From contig NC_052476.1 in NCBI RefSeq assembly GCF_009730915.1, positions 20,193,257 to 20,257,256 on the forward strand: a DNA stretch of 64,000 nucleotides, in the 5' to 3' direction. Made by a program: the position numbers and the translations under genes. Origin of the DNA: Dioscorea cayenensis subsp. rotundata (taxonomy: Eukaryota > Streptophyta > Magnoliopsida > Dioscoreales > Dioscoreaceae). This document shows, piece by piece, positions 49,201 to 63,000 of this stretch. Positions within the stretch are counted from its first letter, which is position 1. Each line of letters opens with the position of its first letter. The notes under the pieces are model-generated. The model searched no databases and was not told where the DNA came from. It saw only the letters and a program-made list of their open reading frames with translations.

Positions 49201-52200
49201 GAGGACTCAGAGGAAGGAACTATCCAAAACTGTAGAGAATATTTGCATTTATAACAAGAGGAGCATTAAAGAAATAACAGACAAACAGTGATACTGAAAT
49301 AAAGTCCTAACAAGGAAAGAAACCACAAACCTTCTTCTGAGAAACATCAGTTTTGTGTGATGTGATTTGTGAAGGCAGCAAATCTTTGTCCTTGACTAAG
49401 TTGGCACTTAAGGAATAACCACCATGTTCTTTTACAGATGCCTGACGATAAAGATCGCCAAGAGCTAACCGGAGACGATGGTTTCCTTGTAAGTGGTAAA
49501 TTTTGGTGGCAAGTGGAATGGGAGCATCTGATATCATTTGAAAATATTGAAATGTGTTACTCATCTTTGGGTATGACCCAATCAAAAAACATGCATAGCT
49601 AACACTGCTAAACAAGCTCTGGAAATATATTTAAGAGCTGCAATAATAATAAAATCGCCTGATATGAGTCAAATAATAATAATAATAATAATAATAATGA
49701 CAATATATTTTAAAAAAAAAAAATTCAGGTTCACCAGCATTCAACATATTGCAAATCATATAAAAAAGAAAGAAATAGGGCATTTAACCATTATAAGTAT
49801 CCAGAACATCCGATCAGAAAGAAGAAGAAAAAAAAATCTAAGAAGTTGCCTTTTGGTACTCCAGATGGTGAAGAAACGAGGCCACTCTCCCCATCCAACT
49901 TTGACTGTGAATCAGCTATACCATTCCCATCCAGAGGGTGGCAATTTTCTAGCTCCCCCACTGTTGTGCATTTGTCTAGGATATGTTAAGATCTTAAATC
50001 AACTAAACACTTACGTTAGAGAGAAAACTGTAATTTAACCTTAAAGGAATAAAAACTACAAATGATAGCACAATAGCAATATATTTAACTGATATGGCAT
50101 AGCATTAAGACAACAGCTAATGTGACCATGACAAAAGTGGTACCTTGATACCAGTCTAGAACAAAATGGAAAGGTGAAGTCCATGGTTCAATAACTATTG
50201 AGTCAAAAGTAGACCATAAAAATACTTATGTGGCTTTCTTATTTGGGCATCTGTGAGGCATATTGCATTCGATTAAGATAAACATTAGAGTATATGGAGC
50301 CTTGCACCCTCCTCTACCTTCATTCAATCCAATGCATTAAAAGTGTATAAAGCTTAATGTAAACACATTAATTAGGCATGCAGGCCAATGCAACAAATTC
50401 ACCTCTAGCGCTTGTAATAATTAACTTACCCTATCAGGTGGCAGGACCCAAAGATTACCCTGAATTAAGACTTCCTTAATATGATTGCTTGCATGTTTCT
50501 CCAGTCAGCCTTTAAAGGAAAATAAATTTTACATACTAAATTATTTAAAAGGCAATAAAGATGGAAACTAGAATGCATTAATATAACTGATTTAACCAAG
50601 TCTACGGTCCTACCTTGGACAAGGCTTAGTTAATCTCTATGAAAATTTACCCATCGATAAAGCTAAACAGAATTAGAGACAAAATCAAGGCTCACCGCCC
50701 TAACGTTGCGAAACAAAATTAGCAAAATAATACTATTCTAAACAACTATATCAAAAGTAGGATATTTCATTTGAATAGCAATGACTTTGTTTTGCATCAA
50801 GGAGAATAATGCACGCACGCCAGTCACATTGCATTCTTAGATTTGATTTTTTTTTTTTCTCAGATTTTGGTTCTATAAAGTCATGGTAACATGGTACAGT
50901 AAAATTTGTAGTGCAAGGATATTCCTTGAGCCTCAACTTTGCTATACTCCCCACCTTTTCAAACATGTTTCGCACACAGATTCACAGCTTATTCCCCTTC
51001 ATGAAGACCAAAGGTTGGAAACAATACTATCAAGGATAAGTTGAGAACAATCAGAGTTATGCAATTCAAGGTTCAAGGTTCTGGTTCATGGCTTGTCATG
51101 AGCATCAAATGCCAGTTAAAGGTGCCTTTCTTTGTAAACAAGAAGAGGAAAGCACCCAGGGTAACACAAGAATAAATGTCAACAATAACAGAAAAAAACA
51201 CACAGTCAATATGAGCTTATGGCTTAAACATGTTCTAAATAATTAAGATGGGATACGGTCAGCAGCTTGGAGCTTCTCTCTGCCCTTTCTTGGGGGCTTC
51301 TTATGTTTCCCATTACTATTACACTCCTTTTTAGGTTCCTCCTTAAAGTTCAGTGGCACACAGCGCTCTGCAAAAATCAGTTGTATATTTGATACACAAG
51401 TTCACCAATCATGATAACAGGATAATAACTAAAAAGGAAAGCAGCAGCCAAAGCAACATGTTTATTTATTTATTCCTAAGAAAACATTTGTTATCAGAAC
51501 AGTTGATGGTTGATGGTAGACAAAACAGCAGCACCTTTGGTTGTGGACAATGTCATCACAAAAGCATAGTGGGGCAAACATACACACGGTTGAGTAATAG
51601 TAGCTACCTGCAACCTTTGGAGACAAGAAATGAATCTCGGCTCAATATAGTGATTAACTTCAGTGTTAGGATATCTCCCGTTGCCACTTTTATATATGTA
51701 GGTAGATTTTCAGTAGGAGCTGACAGATGTTAAACTTTTTTGGCAGACTCCCCCATAAATGAAATTCTCACCAGGCTGTCTTATTGTGACCATAAAAATG
51801 TCTTGGTAGAACTCATTAATAACGACAATTCATACAGTTACAGATATATTGAAATAACAGTGTCTACAAACATGGCATATCATAACCTCATTAATTTCTG
51901 CATGATCATTTTAATCAATAATTTTCACATAATACTCAAAAAGCTTGCTGCAATAACAACAATTTTAAGACCTTGAAGTATATAGGAAAACAGATTAGTA
52001 TGAAACGACTTCTAAGGAACAGATAAATTGTTGAAAGCTTGAACATTATAGACAGCATAATTCTGCCCTCGGTAATGATTGTAAATTTGGAACACACTCC
52101 TGAGCATTTGGCTTGAGTTACGAAACATTAAAATAAACAGAGATTTATCATAAGTCCCCACCAATACTCTCTTGTGGAAACATATATGATTAAACGGGCG

Positions 52201-54660
52201 AGTTTTTGTACACTTTAAGCTATACAATCAGAACAAGGACTTTTGGTTAGAAAACTGACCTGCATGAGCTGCATATTGACTGGCTTTGACTGGCTTCTTA
52301 CAAGCATTACAACAGACCTTCACTATAAACACTACCATTAGGAACAAGTGCAGCAGCAAACTATACGTATAATGAACTCATAACCACTTGATGTAGGAGA
52401 TAAGCATAATTGTTCCATCACCACTCTAATGGCAAATCAACAACTAAATTAAGCAAATTGATATTTTCAGAATTACCAGATGCAAAGGATCTGTTAATGG
52501 CCTCGAATCAAATACATGCATATCTGCAAAGAGGAGAAACAAGAGATATTGGAATTTTACGGCAAGAAAATGGGGGAAACTTGACTGAAAACTGAACAAA
52601 TTCTGCATCCAATATCTAAGGATAACAATACAGCATACATCTTCAACATATAAAAATTCGATCAGTAAAACAGCACAAGTTTCTTGAGCCTTGATTGATA
52701 TAAATAGGCACCTTAACTGAAGTGTTCTTTCAGAGGACCAAAAGATAATCATTTGATTTTCACCAGGCAGAGTTGTATCTCAAGAAGCTGGTTAAATCAT
52801 ATTCTGAAGCATATAATTTATCCCTGACCATGGCGTTAATTAAGAAAGAAAGCAAACCAGCTCACAAGTTTGCAAGTTGATCATATGACATACTGACAAA
52901 GAAAATAATGCCCAGACCCATCAAGAGGAGGTTGGTCAAAATTGAAAGTACGAGAATGACCAATCCACACACTGTTGCTGAATTAAACAAGATTTCTTAG
53001 GTGAATAAATACAAAATAATGGTCTGCAGTCTTAACGGTAGGCTAGCAAATGGATAAATGATTAAGCAGATCCATCAAACAGGCTGCAGAAGACTCATTT
53101 ATGAAAGTCATTTGCATAGTTTCCTACATGGCCACCTAGGCAGCCTTTGGATGCCACAAAACAAACATATATGCACCGTTTTCTTTTTAAAAAACAAGGA
53201 CCTCCCTCTCCTGGTTTACATTATAACAACATTGGTCACACATAAACAACCATCCCAAAAAACATAAATTCCACAGGTTTTTCCAATAAGACTTTATGAG
53301 TACATTATTGTTAATGCTTCTTGCTTATCAGCATCACTATTCAGTGTTTCTTTGGCAATGCAGTGGTTACCTTGATAACAAAACTATTTTCTTTACCATG
53401 GCCACATCAGAACTACACAATATAATGATGATAAAAAAACCAGATCCAACCATGGTGGTCAGTCAACTAGTAGATATCGGATGAAATGATAACTTCTGAT
53501 CACTTGGTATACAAAGTGCCTCCGAAATTTTTAATTTAAAGAAAGCATAAATACCTTCTTCTTCAAGTAAATTTTCTTCATCTGCATCATGAAACTCTTT
53601 GTGTATCTTCTGCCTGGCAATTTTCTCGAGGTTTGCCTCCTCTGTCAAACAGATAAGATGAAGAGACTACTTAAAGTTGAGACATCCATCCAATGTGCTA
53701 AATGCACCTTCTAGAAAGTAAAAACTTAAATAATAATTTCTTAGCTTCCAATAACAGATACGAACGCAAAATATATTAAAAACGTAGCTTTCCACTTGCT
53801 TAAGGGCAAAAGCTTAAACATCAGTATCATGTCCCACAAAATGGTTCATATTCATAATTGAATCAATTCATTAGTATCAGTTACTTAAACTAATGACATG
53901 ATCCCGCTAAACAAAATTCTAGTGATTATTTTTCATTTTCCAAAAGAGAATAGACTAACAATCGAAGGTAAACTCAGCTGTAGGTCCCATTATTATCTAG
54001 TACACAAAAGCCTATAAAAGAATTAGATGGCCACAGGTAACATGGTTTTGAGGCTATGAGGGATGACAAGCATAGATTAGGCTCCACAAAAGGAATGCAA
54101 TCCTTTCTGAGTCAAAAGTAACTGCCAAGCTAGCATAAGCTAAGCATAAAGCAACTTTTATAAGAATATGATGCAAATACTGGGTAAGACAAACTTGATT
54201 ATTGAACCAATATTTCAAGATTATGCAAAGAAAGATTTGCAAACATAGTTGGGAAATATGTAGTGATAGCATCAAATTCTCAACCAAAGAGGAAAAATCA
54301 TTTCAAACACTTGTTTTAAGATACAAAGAAGTAGCTAGTCGCCTAATAGCAGTTCTCTAGAAATGACAAAATATTTACCGTAAAAAAAACATCCCAACAG
54401 GCAAACACACTAATGAAATATAAGTATGGAGAACTATTAACAAACGAGATGGGCAAGAAATGAATACTCAAACACCTATAATCTCCCAAGTGACTCCAGG
54501 AACTGATGGCATATTATGATATTAGAATCCACAATTATATATTACAAAAAGATCATGCCAGTGTAATACTTGAATTACCTGCTGTTATTTCTGGTGAGGA
54601 TTCAATTTTTAGAAGCCTCACCATAGCAGCCATTCTCCCATCTCCGATTGTGCATACCAT
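46284..54660 (-). CDS. SGF11-type zinc-finger protein (plant-specific SAGA-like family)
   Basis: Eight exons in transcription order, 54579-54660, 53555-53641, 52477-52523, 52260-52317, 51257-51367, 49331-49527, 47558-47783 and 46284-46336, join in phase to 286 residues. It opens MVCTIGDGRMAAMVRLL, has an acidic helix ending ENLLEEE, then DMHVFDSRPLTDPLHLV and the finger CCNACKKPVKASQYAAHAERC: CxxC, eleven residues, HxxxC, the same spacing as SGF11 of the SAGA deubiquitination module. A basic KKPPRKGREK segment, an IPLATKIYHLQGNHRLRLAL helix and an Ala/Thr-rich tail ending GSVPVL follow; these also occur in plant relatives, as I recall. The fifth donor (GACC|GTATCC) is weak. Without it, translation stops at 51243-51245. 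Relatives have a longer middle, so undetected exons between 51.2 and 49.5 kb are possible. Confidence 0.6.
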
Positions 54661-56336
54661 TGAGATCAAGGCAACCTGTGCTCAGTAAAAACATATAGGT
54701 CACACAGATCAACCACGAACAAGGAAAATCAAGATAGTGCTGCAACTAATCTTACCTATTCAGCATAATGCCATAGAAAAATAGTCAACATTCATATAAT
54801 ACAATGAAGTTTTCTTGCATTGGTCTAAGTAAATTACAACCCTTTGGAGTTTGGAGATACTTATATGAGCTGTTGGCCTTTTTTCCTCCCTTGGTTACTT
54901 GGAGTTTAAGTGACAGTAGTAGCTAGTGCATTTACACCAAAGACTACTACTTTGCTGTCATACGACCTCCCATACTATTGTAAAAGTAAAACAGTTCTAG
55001 TGATGAGCTTGGGAAAATATGCTTCAGACATGAGCAATACAATCACGGAAAGGGACTTCATATAGTGTGATAGAATTCAAGTGATCATACATAGATCCAT
55101 TAAATCAAGGTAACATTTATTATTACCTCTATTGAATATCATCACCCTCCCACTTCCACTCCGTGCTCCTGCCATCTAAGCTCTGACCGAAGCTTAAATG
55201 TGGACAAAATTCAATTATGCAATAAAATAACTAAATAATAACCAGCTAATAATGACTTCCAATATTAAGCTGAAAAACTTGAGGATAGGCTATTTGACTG
55301 ATAGATTACATACAATCATTTATTCTAAATAATATTGATGGCAAAGGTGAGCTATAATTCTTTTAGCTAACCCAAACTCTACCTTTTGCATCCCCTGCCC
55401 TACACAAGTGAACTATATAGCTAAAATCTAGATTTGATGGTGTTCTTGCCTCATATAAGTCAAAACTCAAAAGAGAATTAGGACTGGGCCATGCTGACCC
55501 TAGATAAGGACTGGAATAGCTTAAATTGCTAAGCATGGCCCTCCATAATAGATAAATTGTCCATCAAATACACATTCCATTTTACTTTTCATCATGTATT
55601 TTCCTCCCCTACAAGTTTTGTGTTTGTTGGTTTAACACAACAGTACAGCCACCACCAAGTTGCTCATCATGTAGTCTCCTCCCCCACATCATACTCCAGT
55701 TTCACCATCTAATTCATAGTAAAAACTCATACACAGGTAAATCCTATAGCAAATGTGAAAAATAAGTGCCCAATGTGCAACATAAACTGAATGACTTTAG
55801 TCACAATAGAAAAATAGTAAAGATATCTCATTGTTGCTTTAAAACATACAGAACACCCAGAATAGTGATGACAAAATACTCCAGACAATGATGACGGAAC
55901 CCTATCCTCAAGACAACAAAATATATTGCAACGACGCCAAAATCTAAAGTTGACCACCATGGCCGAATAATCCTCACAAACAGACACTTTTCCCCAAACA
56001 ATCTCCATCACAAGATTCTCCATTGAACACATCAACCAAATTTAATAATAAAATCAAAAGAAGAAACCACCTCGCCGCATCCTAATCCCTAATCAATCGC
56101 TCCTACCAAATCCATCAGTTTATATCAACAACCACCTCAATCAATACTCAGAGACAACCATTTAACAACAATCCAATCAACATTGCATCTCATCCCGATC
56201 CCGCATTGGCCCAAAACCCCCGTAATTCATCACAACAATCAAAAGAACAACAGCACATCAACCAATAACCAAAACAAAACAAATCCTCTCTCAATCGATC
56301 CAAAAGCCAAAAAAAACCGAATGCAAGACAACTCAC

Positions 56337-56500
56337 CGAGCGATCAAGAAGACAACGGGTTGGTGATCGTGATACAATCGAAGAAGCTTGGATTGGGGCT
56401 TCCGATCAAGGCTAGAAGAGATCTCTCGGTGAGAGATTTCGAAGCCCTTATCGAGGGTTTCCTCCTTCGTCTCTCTCTCTGTCTCTCTCTCTCTGCAGGA
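56337..56500 (-). promoter_or_regulatory. Probable 5' leader exon of the SGF11-like gene
   Basis: On the minus strand this GA-rich block ends in GATCGCTCG|GTGAGTTG, a strong splice donor, 1.7 kb upstream of the first coding exon. GAGAGA runs like this are typical of plant leaders. Its upper boundary is approximate. Short frames in it are not conserved in any way I can see. Confidence 0.5.
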
Positions 56501-56639
56501 AGACGTTTGGAGGGAGGGAGCATAGGATTGAGCTATAACCATTGGTGGGTCAATCTCAACCGTTGGATGGATCTGTTGACGCTAATCTCAAAGCAGCGTA
56601 TATACCTTCTTGTTTTTTAAAGAAAGACATACCTATCAA

Positions 56640-59380
56640 AATGCATCTGGACCATTTATTGTGGAATTACTGCCACGTGTCTTGTATCTAACGGAACATC
56701 CTTTGTATAATAAACTCACTGCCATGTGTCATATGTGATTATAATATATATATATATATATATATCAATATATGTGTTTATGTATATCTTAATTTATTTA
56801 AATAATTTATTAATCTTTGAGAAATGTTTTTGTTCATGTTTTTATAAAATATATAACATGTTAAAGCATATACATCACATAAGTTAATATTTCAATTCAC
56901 ATGTATCTTCAGTCAGTCAGTCTCTCAATAATGACACATCTTTGTAGAAAATTTGGGTCTCAACAATGACACATTTTTGTAGAAAATCCGGAGTCAATAG
57001 ATTAATACTGTGTTTACAAAAAGTACTTTAGATAGAAAATAAAAATATATATATATATATATTTACTTTTTAAATTACATTATTTTATATGCAAATTAAC
57101 CGGTTTTAACTGCTTAAAAATAATTTTAGCAATCATAATTAAATTAATATTTTTTTTATTTTAATATGATTTTTAACGCTATACCAACAAGTTTTGTTAA
57201 TAACCATGACTTTTTTTATTATTTTAATATTTAAATTTCCATGTAGCAAATATTTGGAGTTTTTTATCCTATATTGATAATCCGATCCACAAGGACAGTG
57301 ATTCATGATTATTTGATTATCTTTTTTCGAGGAAGAAGCAAAACATAAATAACTTGAATTCGGGACAACTATTTAAAATCTTAGGAAAAAGACTTGATTT
57401 GTTATCTCATGTGTGTTTTTCGTGAAAAAAAGACCAATTGAAGGGGAGGGTTTCTTCAAACAATAAGGAGCTGAGGTAACTTAATCATGGGTAACTATAT
57501 TGAATAAGTTTTTATACAAAAACTATGATAAATATGAATATGGCACCTGAAATATACATAAATTTTTTTAATTATACCACGCAGCCTAACCATACAGATA
57601 GTGAGGATTGGGGAGTTAAAAATTTTCTCATGCATATAGAGACATGTGAAAATCAACTACGACCACCAATGATCATTAGTAAAATATTAATCAACATTAA
57701 AAATTTCTTTGTATTGAATATTTTTTTTTTCAAGGCATAGATATAATTAGCAATCATGTGAAAAAAAGTATGTTTTGAAAAGTAACATATAAATTATAAT
57801 TACTTAAATTTATTCTTATATAAAAAAAAAATTCATAACGTGAGCTGAATGTTTAACATGTGCAAGTTATATTTTTTATATATATAAACACACAGACACA
57901 CATACATAAATGTTGATTGTAACTCCCTCAAAATTTTGTTGTCAAATTTATTTAATGTAGTATAATTTTATTAAAATTTTTATTTGTTCACCCGATTTTT
58001 TGGTTAAATATTTATGTTTTGTTTGAGTTCAAATCTCAAATATACATCGGGTGAAGCACTCACTGAAAACAAAGATGTACTAAGGTAATAACTCCATGTT
58101 TGTACACGTCTTTATACATAGCTGTCCATATTTTATTAAAAAAAATAATTATACCATCAATAATGACAACAATATAAGTACAAAAATTAAGATTATAGTA
58201 AAATTATGAATTTTGAATTATGAATTTTGAACTTAAATCAATAAAATGTAATAATAAAATTATAGACATTGAATATGAAGAGCGTGGCATACTGGCTCAT
58301 AATTATGCAGGGTATAATGCGAGACAAGGTCCCATCTAAACCATCTTCAATGCTTTCTCACTTGAACCTGACTATTATCCATTGGATGATTGCCACGTAG
58401 TCACATTGACTCAAATCAACGGCTGGCATTTCTCCGGTCGAACCGAACCGGTTCGAACCGGTCCTTTTGAGCCAAAATGTCGGTCTTTGCCGGCCCACGC
58501 TTGTTGGCCAGGCAATAAACACGAATGTCGTGTTGGTCGGTGAGACGTTTATTCTAACCATGGGAAACGAGCATCATGGTTTCCCTTTTTTGTTATGGGA
58601 AACGTGGAAAGGTAAAACGGATGTTTTCATTTACAATTAGTTTTATTATTTAAATATTTTTAATTTTAAAAATAATTGCAAGATAGAATCACTCGTTTTC
58701 GCAATGTTTTTTTATTTACACGATTTTTTTGTGTTTTTTTAAGTATTTAGACAATAAAGATTTTAAAAAAACATATTTTTTGTCATTTTTTATGAATATT
58801 AATTATTAAATAAGTTTATTTAAATAAATATATTAGCGCATAAATATTTAGATTATAAGTTAATGCATATTAATATAAATATAAATTTTTTGTATTTTTA
58901 TGAATATTAATTATTAAATCAATTTATTTAAATAATTATATCTTATAAAACAAAATTAACAAAGAGTGTTTGGTAATCGGCATGGATGAGTTTGTAACAA
59001 TCTATTATCAACCTCTATCTTTATAGATGAAAAAAAATTTAATTGGGAAAAAATTATTGACATATTTAAATATACATTAAAAAAATTGAAATGAAAATAT
59101 ATATTTTAATGAAAATTAAAAATTTCACCTAAGCATGTTTATTTTATTATGTTTTTATATCACACCAGATAAACCAATTCAAATAAGGTATTAAAAGTCT
59201 TATAAAAAGAATATAATTATTAATAATCTCTTAGTCTATTGGCACTGAATCTTTTACGTAAATTATTTGTGTCCACTAATTATGTAAGTTTTTAACGTGA
59301 TTTGTCTACATTTCATTAGAAAAAATCTACCATTTTTTTACTGAATTTTTTTTTACAGATATAAATATTTAAATTTAAAA
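56640..59380. other. AT-rich intergenic region
   Basis: No gene recognised. It contains (AT)n at about 56741-56764 and 57044-57061. A compact palindromic patch, CCGAACCGGTTCGAACCGG at about 58444-58462, stands out from the AT-rich surroundings. TGGGAAACG phrases at 58560-58606 resemble those nearer the NHX gene. Confidence 0.5.
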
Positions 59381-59577
59381 TCATTTATTTAGCGAGTTTA
59401 TTGGACCACCGGTAGCGTATTTATTTTCTACCTATCAAATTTATATATATATAAAGTAAAATAAAAAAATAAAAAAAGTACAAAATTGAAATTTAAAACT
59501 ATTTCTTCAGTGAGTCTACTGGACCACCGGTAGCATATTTATTTTCTGCTCATCACGTTTATATATACATATATATT
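59381..59577. repeat. Direct repeat upstream of NHX
   Basis: About 59385-59455 and 59499-59577 share TGGACCACCGGTAGC, TATTTATTTTCT and TTATATATA in the same order, about 118 bp apart. This is a two-copy diverged tandem duplication. Confidence 0.7.
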
Positions 59578-59648
59578 ACAAAATAAAACAAACCAAAATA
59601 AAAAAAAAAAATATTACAAAATCATGAGGAATCCTAAGTTATGCTTGG

Positions 59649-59745
59649 GAAACGCATTTCCAACTGTTCAATGAACAAATGTCCACAAGAGAACGCGTTT
59701 CACCTAAACTCATAACCAAAACCGTCAATTAGGGAAACGCGTTTC
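59649..59745. promoter_or_regulatory. Three phased CGCG-type palindromes upstream of NHX
   Basis: GAAACGCATTTC (59649), GAACGCGTTTC (59691) and GAAACGCGTTTC (59734) occur at about 42-bp intervals, 260-360 bp before the NHX start codon. ACGCGT fits the CGCG box bound by CAMTA calmodulin-dependent transcription activators. Whether they act on this gene is inference. Confidence 0.4.
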
Positions 59746-60005
59746 ACTTGAACAACAGTGTCGTTACCTTGGAGGGAAAGAGATCTACTTCATTCTCTTC
59801 ACTTCCCTACAAAACCCCCCCAAAAATTTCTCTCATTTCGCTCTCAAATCCCCGAAGAGCATCCAAGAAACCACCTTTAAATCCTCATTCCTCTTGTTCT
59901 CTCCCCAAATCTCAAGCCCTAGACCCATCGGAGCATGATCCGTTGAGGTATAGTGGTTTTTGGTTTCTTTTTTCCGGCGAGAGAAGTGCGAAAGTTTGTT
60001 GCTTT

Positions 60006-63000
60006 ATGGATTTTGTTGTTGTCTCGCCGTCCGAGCATGCGTCGGTGGTGTCAATCACGTTGTTTGTGGCGCTGCTCTGCGCGTGCATCGTCATCGGGCA
60101 TTTGCTCGAGGAGAGCCGGTGGATGAATGAGTCGATCACTGCGCTTGCGATTGTGAGTTGTTTGGAGGGGTTTCGTGTTGGTAAGGGTTTTTGTTTCTTT
60201 GTTTTGGATTGATATTCTGGTTGTTTTGTGCGTAGGGGCTTTGTACTGGAGGTGTTTTTCTCTTTACGACCAAAGGGAGGAGCTCTCGTGTTCTGGTGTT
60301 CAGCGAGGAGCTTTTCTTTATATATCTACTTCCGCCGATTATATTTAATGCTGGGTGAGTTTTTGTCTATTTGATTTTGTTTAAGAACAGGGAAGTATCA
60401 TTGAATTAATTTTGAAATTAATGAATATTAAATGATCCGTATTTATGGACAAGATTATTGATTTTGTTGATTTTGTTGCAAGTTTATAAATTCTTGGCAT
60501 TTGAGGTTTGGATGAAATATGGCAATTTCTTTTCTTCTTTATTATCCAGGTTCCAAGTGAAAAAGAAACAATTTTTCCGCAATTTCATGACGATTATGCT
60601 CTTTGGTGCAATTGGGACTTTGATCTCCTTTTTCATAATCTCACTTGGTATGATCTTGATTTGGTTTTACTTGAGTAAAAGAAAAACATGAGTTGAATTG
60701 GATGAGCAACAGTTATAGTTCTAAGATCATCATCTCTGTGCTGTAAATTTTGTCCTTTATTGCAAAGTTGAAGCTTCTGCTTTTGAAAAAATTAGATTAA
60801 AAATCATTAAATAGTCATTCTATGTCTTACACTATTATACTTGTATGTAGAATTTATGATTAATGACTTAGTATGTTTGCCAGGAGTATTATTAAATTTA
60901 AATCTTATATGGTCCATCTGGAAGCTAGGTTTTTAATGTTTGTTCAGGTGTCCTTTGCATCACCTATCTTTTGCTTAATGTTTGATGTTGTTCAAGATTT
61001 TGTTATGATATAACTGGTTTAATATTTTTATTTCTATTTTTTGTAATTTCCAATGTCTTTACTTTCCCATCATTTTGATGGTAATACTTCTTACAGGTGC
61101 CTTGGGTTTGATTAGAAGAATTGATATAGGTCTATTGGATATTGGAGATTATTTAGGTAATGACTGTTTTCATGCTTCTGTATTTTCTAAATCTTCATTT
61201 TTTTTAACCCTTAATTTTACTCTCAGTTGTTCTTAGTAATTCATTTTTACAGCAATTGGAGCGATATTGTCTGCAACAGACTCTGTTTGCACCTTGCAGG
61301 TTCTATATTATTGTTGCCCAGTAGTGCAAATACTCACTTTTCCCTTTAAATGCAATTCGTTTTGATTGTCGATTGTTTTCTTGCAAAGTAGGTGCTTAAT
61401 CAGGATGAAATACCCCTGCTTTATAGCTTGGTTTTCGGTGAAGGTGTTGTTAATGATGCCACATCAGTAGTTCTTTTCAATGCGATCCAGAACTATGGCC
61501 AAGAACACATTGATGTGGTTGTTGTCTTGCGCTTTTTTGCAAACTTCTTTTATCTGTTTCTCACCAGCACTGCGCTTGGAGCTTTTGTAAGCTTCCTCCC
61601 CTCGAGCTGTCACTACTTAAGAAAATTTCTTTCCCTTTGATTCACCTGTTTTTCTCACAGATGTGATGTCCTTTGGTCCCTCTTTCTAACTTGTGTTCAT
61701 TCTCTCTTTTCAGGCTGGATTGTTTAGTGCATATATCATCAAAAAATTGTATTTTGGGAGGTCTTTTTTTACCACAATAAACTTAATTATGTTGATGTCT
61801 TTTTTTGAATTCTGTTATGAACAGAAAACGTTCGCATGCTACTAATGATTGTTGAAATGTTGAACTGGTTCTGTTGCCTTTTTATTTACAATTTCATATG
61901 TTCTCTACAAGAATAATTTTCATTTCCCTTCAACTGTTCAATATAACATTATTGTCTTCTGTATTCTAGGCATTCAACTGATCGAGAAGTTGCACTGATG
62001 ATGCTCCTAGCCTACCTTTCGTATATGCTGGCTGAAGTGAGAATTTTTTCTAATTCATCAAATAGATTTGTATTGTCTGTTCTTTCTTAATAATAAATGG
62101 TCCTGAATATTTTCTACACATAATATGTTCATATCTTTTATGTTTATAATTTGTATTGCAGTTTTTAAACCTGAGCAGCATACTCACAGTATTCTTCTGT
62201 GGAATAGTAATGTCGCACTATACCTGGCATAATGTAACAGAGAGTTCTAGAGTTACTACCAAGTATGTTCAATTGCCATCTGGTCTTAATTCAGACTTCT
62301 CATGATTTTACCAATTTTCCTCTGGTAAATCTGGTTCTATCAATACGAAATCATGTATTTCCTGCTTTATGTTGCAGGCATGCTTTTGCTACGCTATCGT
62401 TTGTAGCTGAGATTTTTATCTTCCTTTATGTTGGCATGGATGCATTAGACATCGAAAAGTGGACATTTGTCAGTAACAGGTAAGATAATTCATATTTCTG
62501 TTTGAAATCATGTGCATCATGGTTATCAATTTATTTTCCTTTTGATTTTCATTGTCAATAATAAAGATGATTGCTGCAGTGTTTTGCATTTATTTCAACC
62601 CATGATAACCTATGCTCATCGGCGAAGCTAACGTGCTAAAATGGGTTAGTTTTTGAGAGATCTTTGTTAAAGAAACTACAGATGGTGAACAGAATAAATA
62701 AATAAATTCCATTATATTTACCCTCAAACCGGCCACTATGAATGCATGAGGTCCACACAAATGGAAATTATAACTGTGCGCATTTAAATGGCATCATGAA
62801 TTGATTGTGTCATAGGTCACTTCTTCTCTACCATTGATATTTCATGAAAATTTAATTTGTGAGAATTGGAGAAAACAGAAATCTCAGAGTGGTGGAAAGT
62901 TGACTTCAATTATGTTATGATGAAATCCATTTAAGGCAAACCTGTTTGCTTGTCCTAATAAACATGAAAAAACTGTGATAGACACCAGTCTAGAAGTTGA

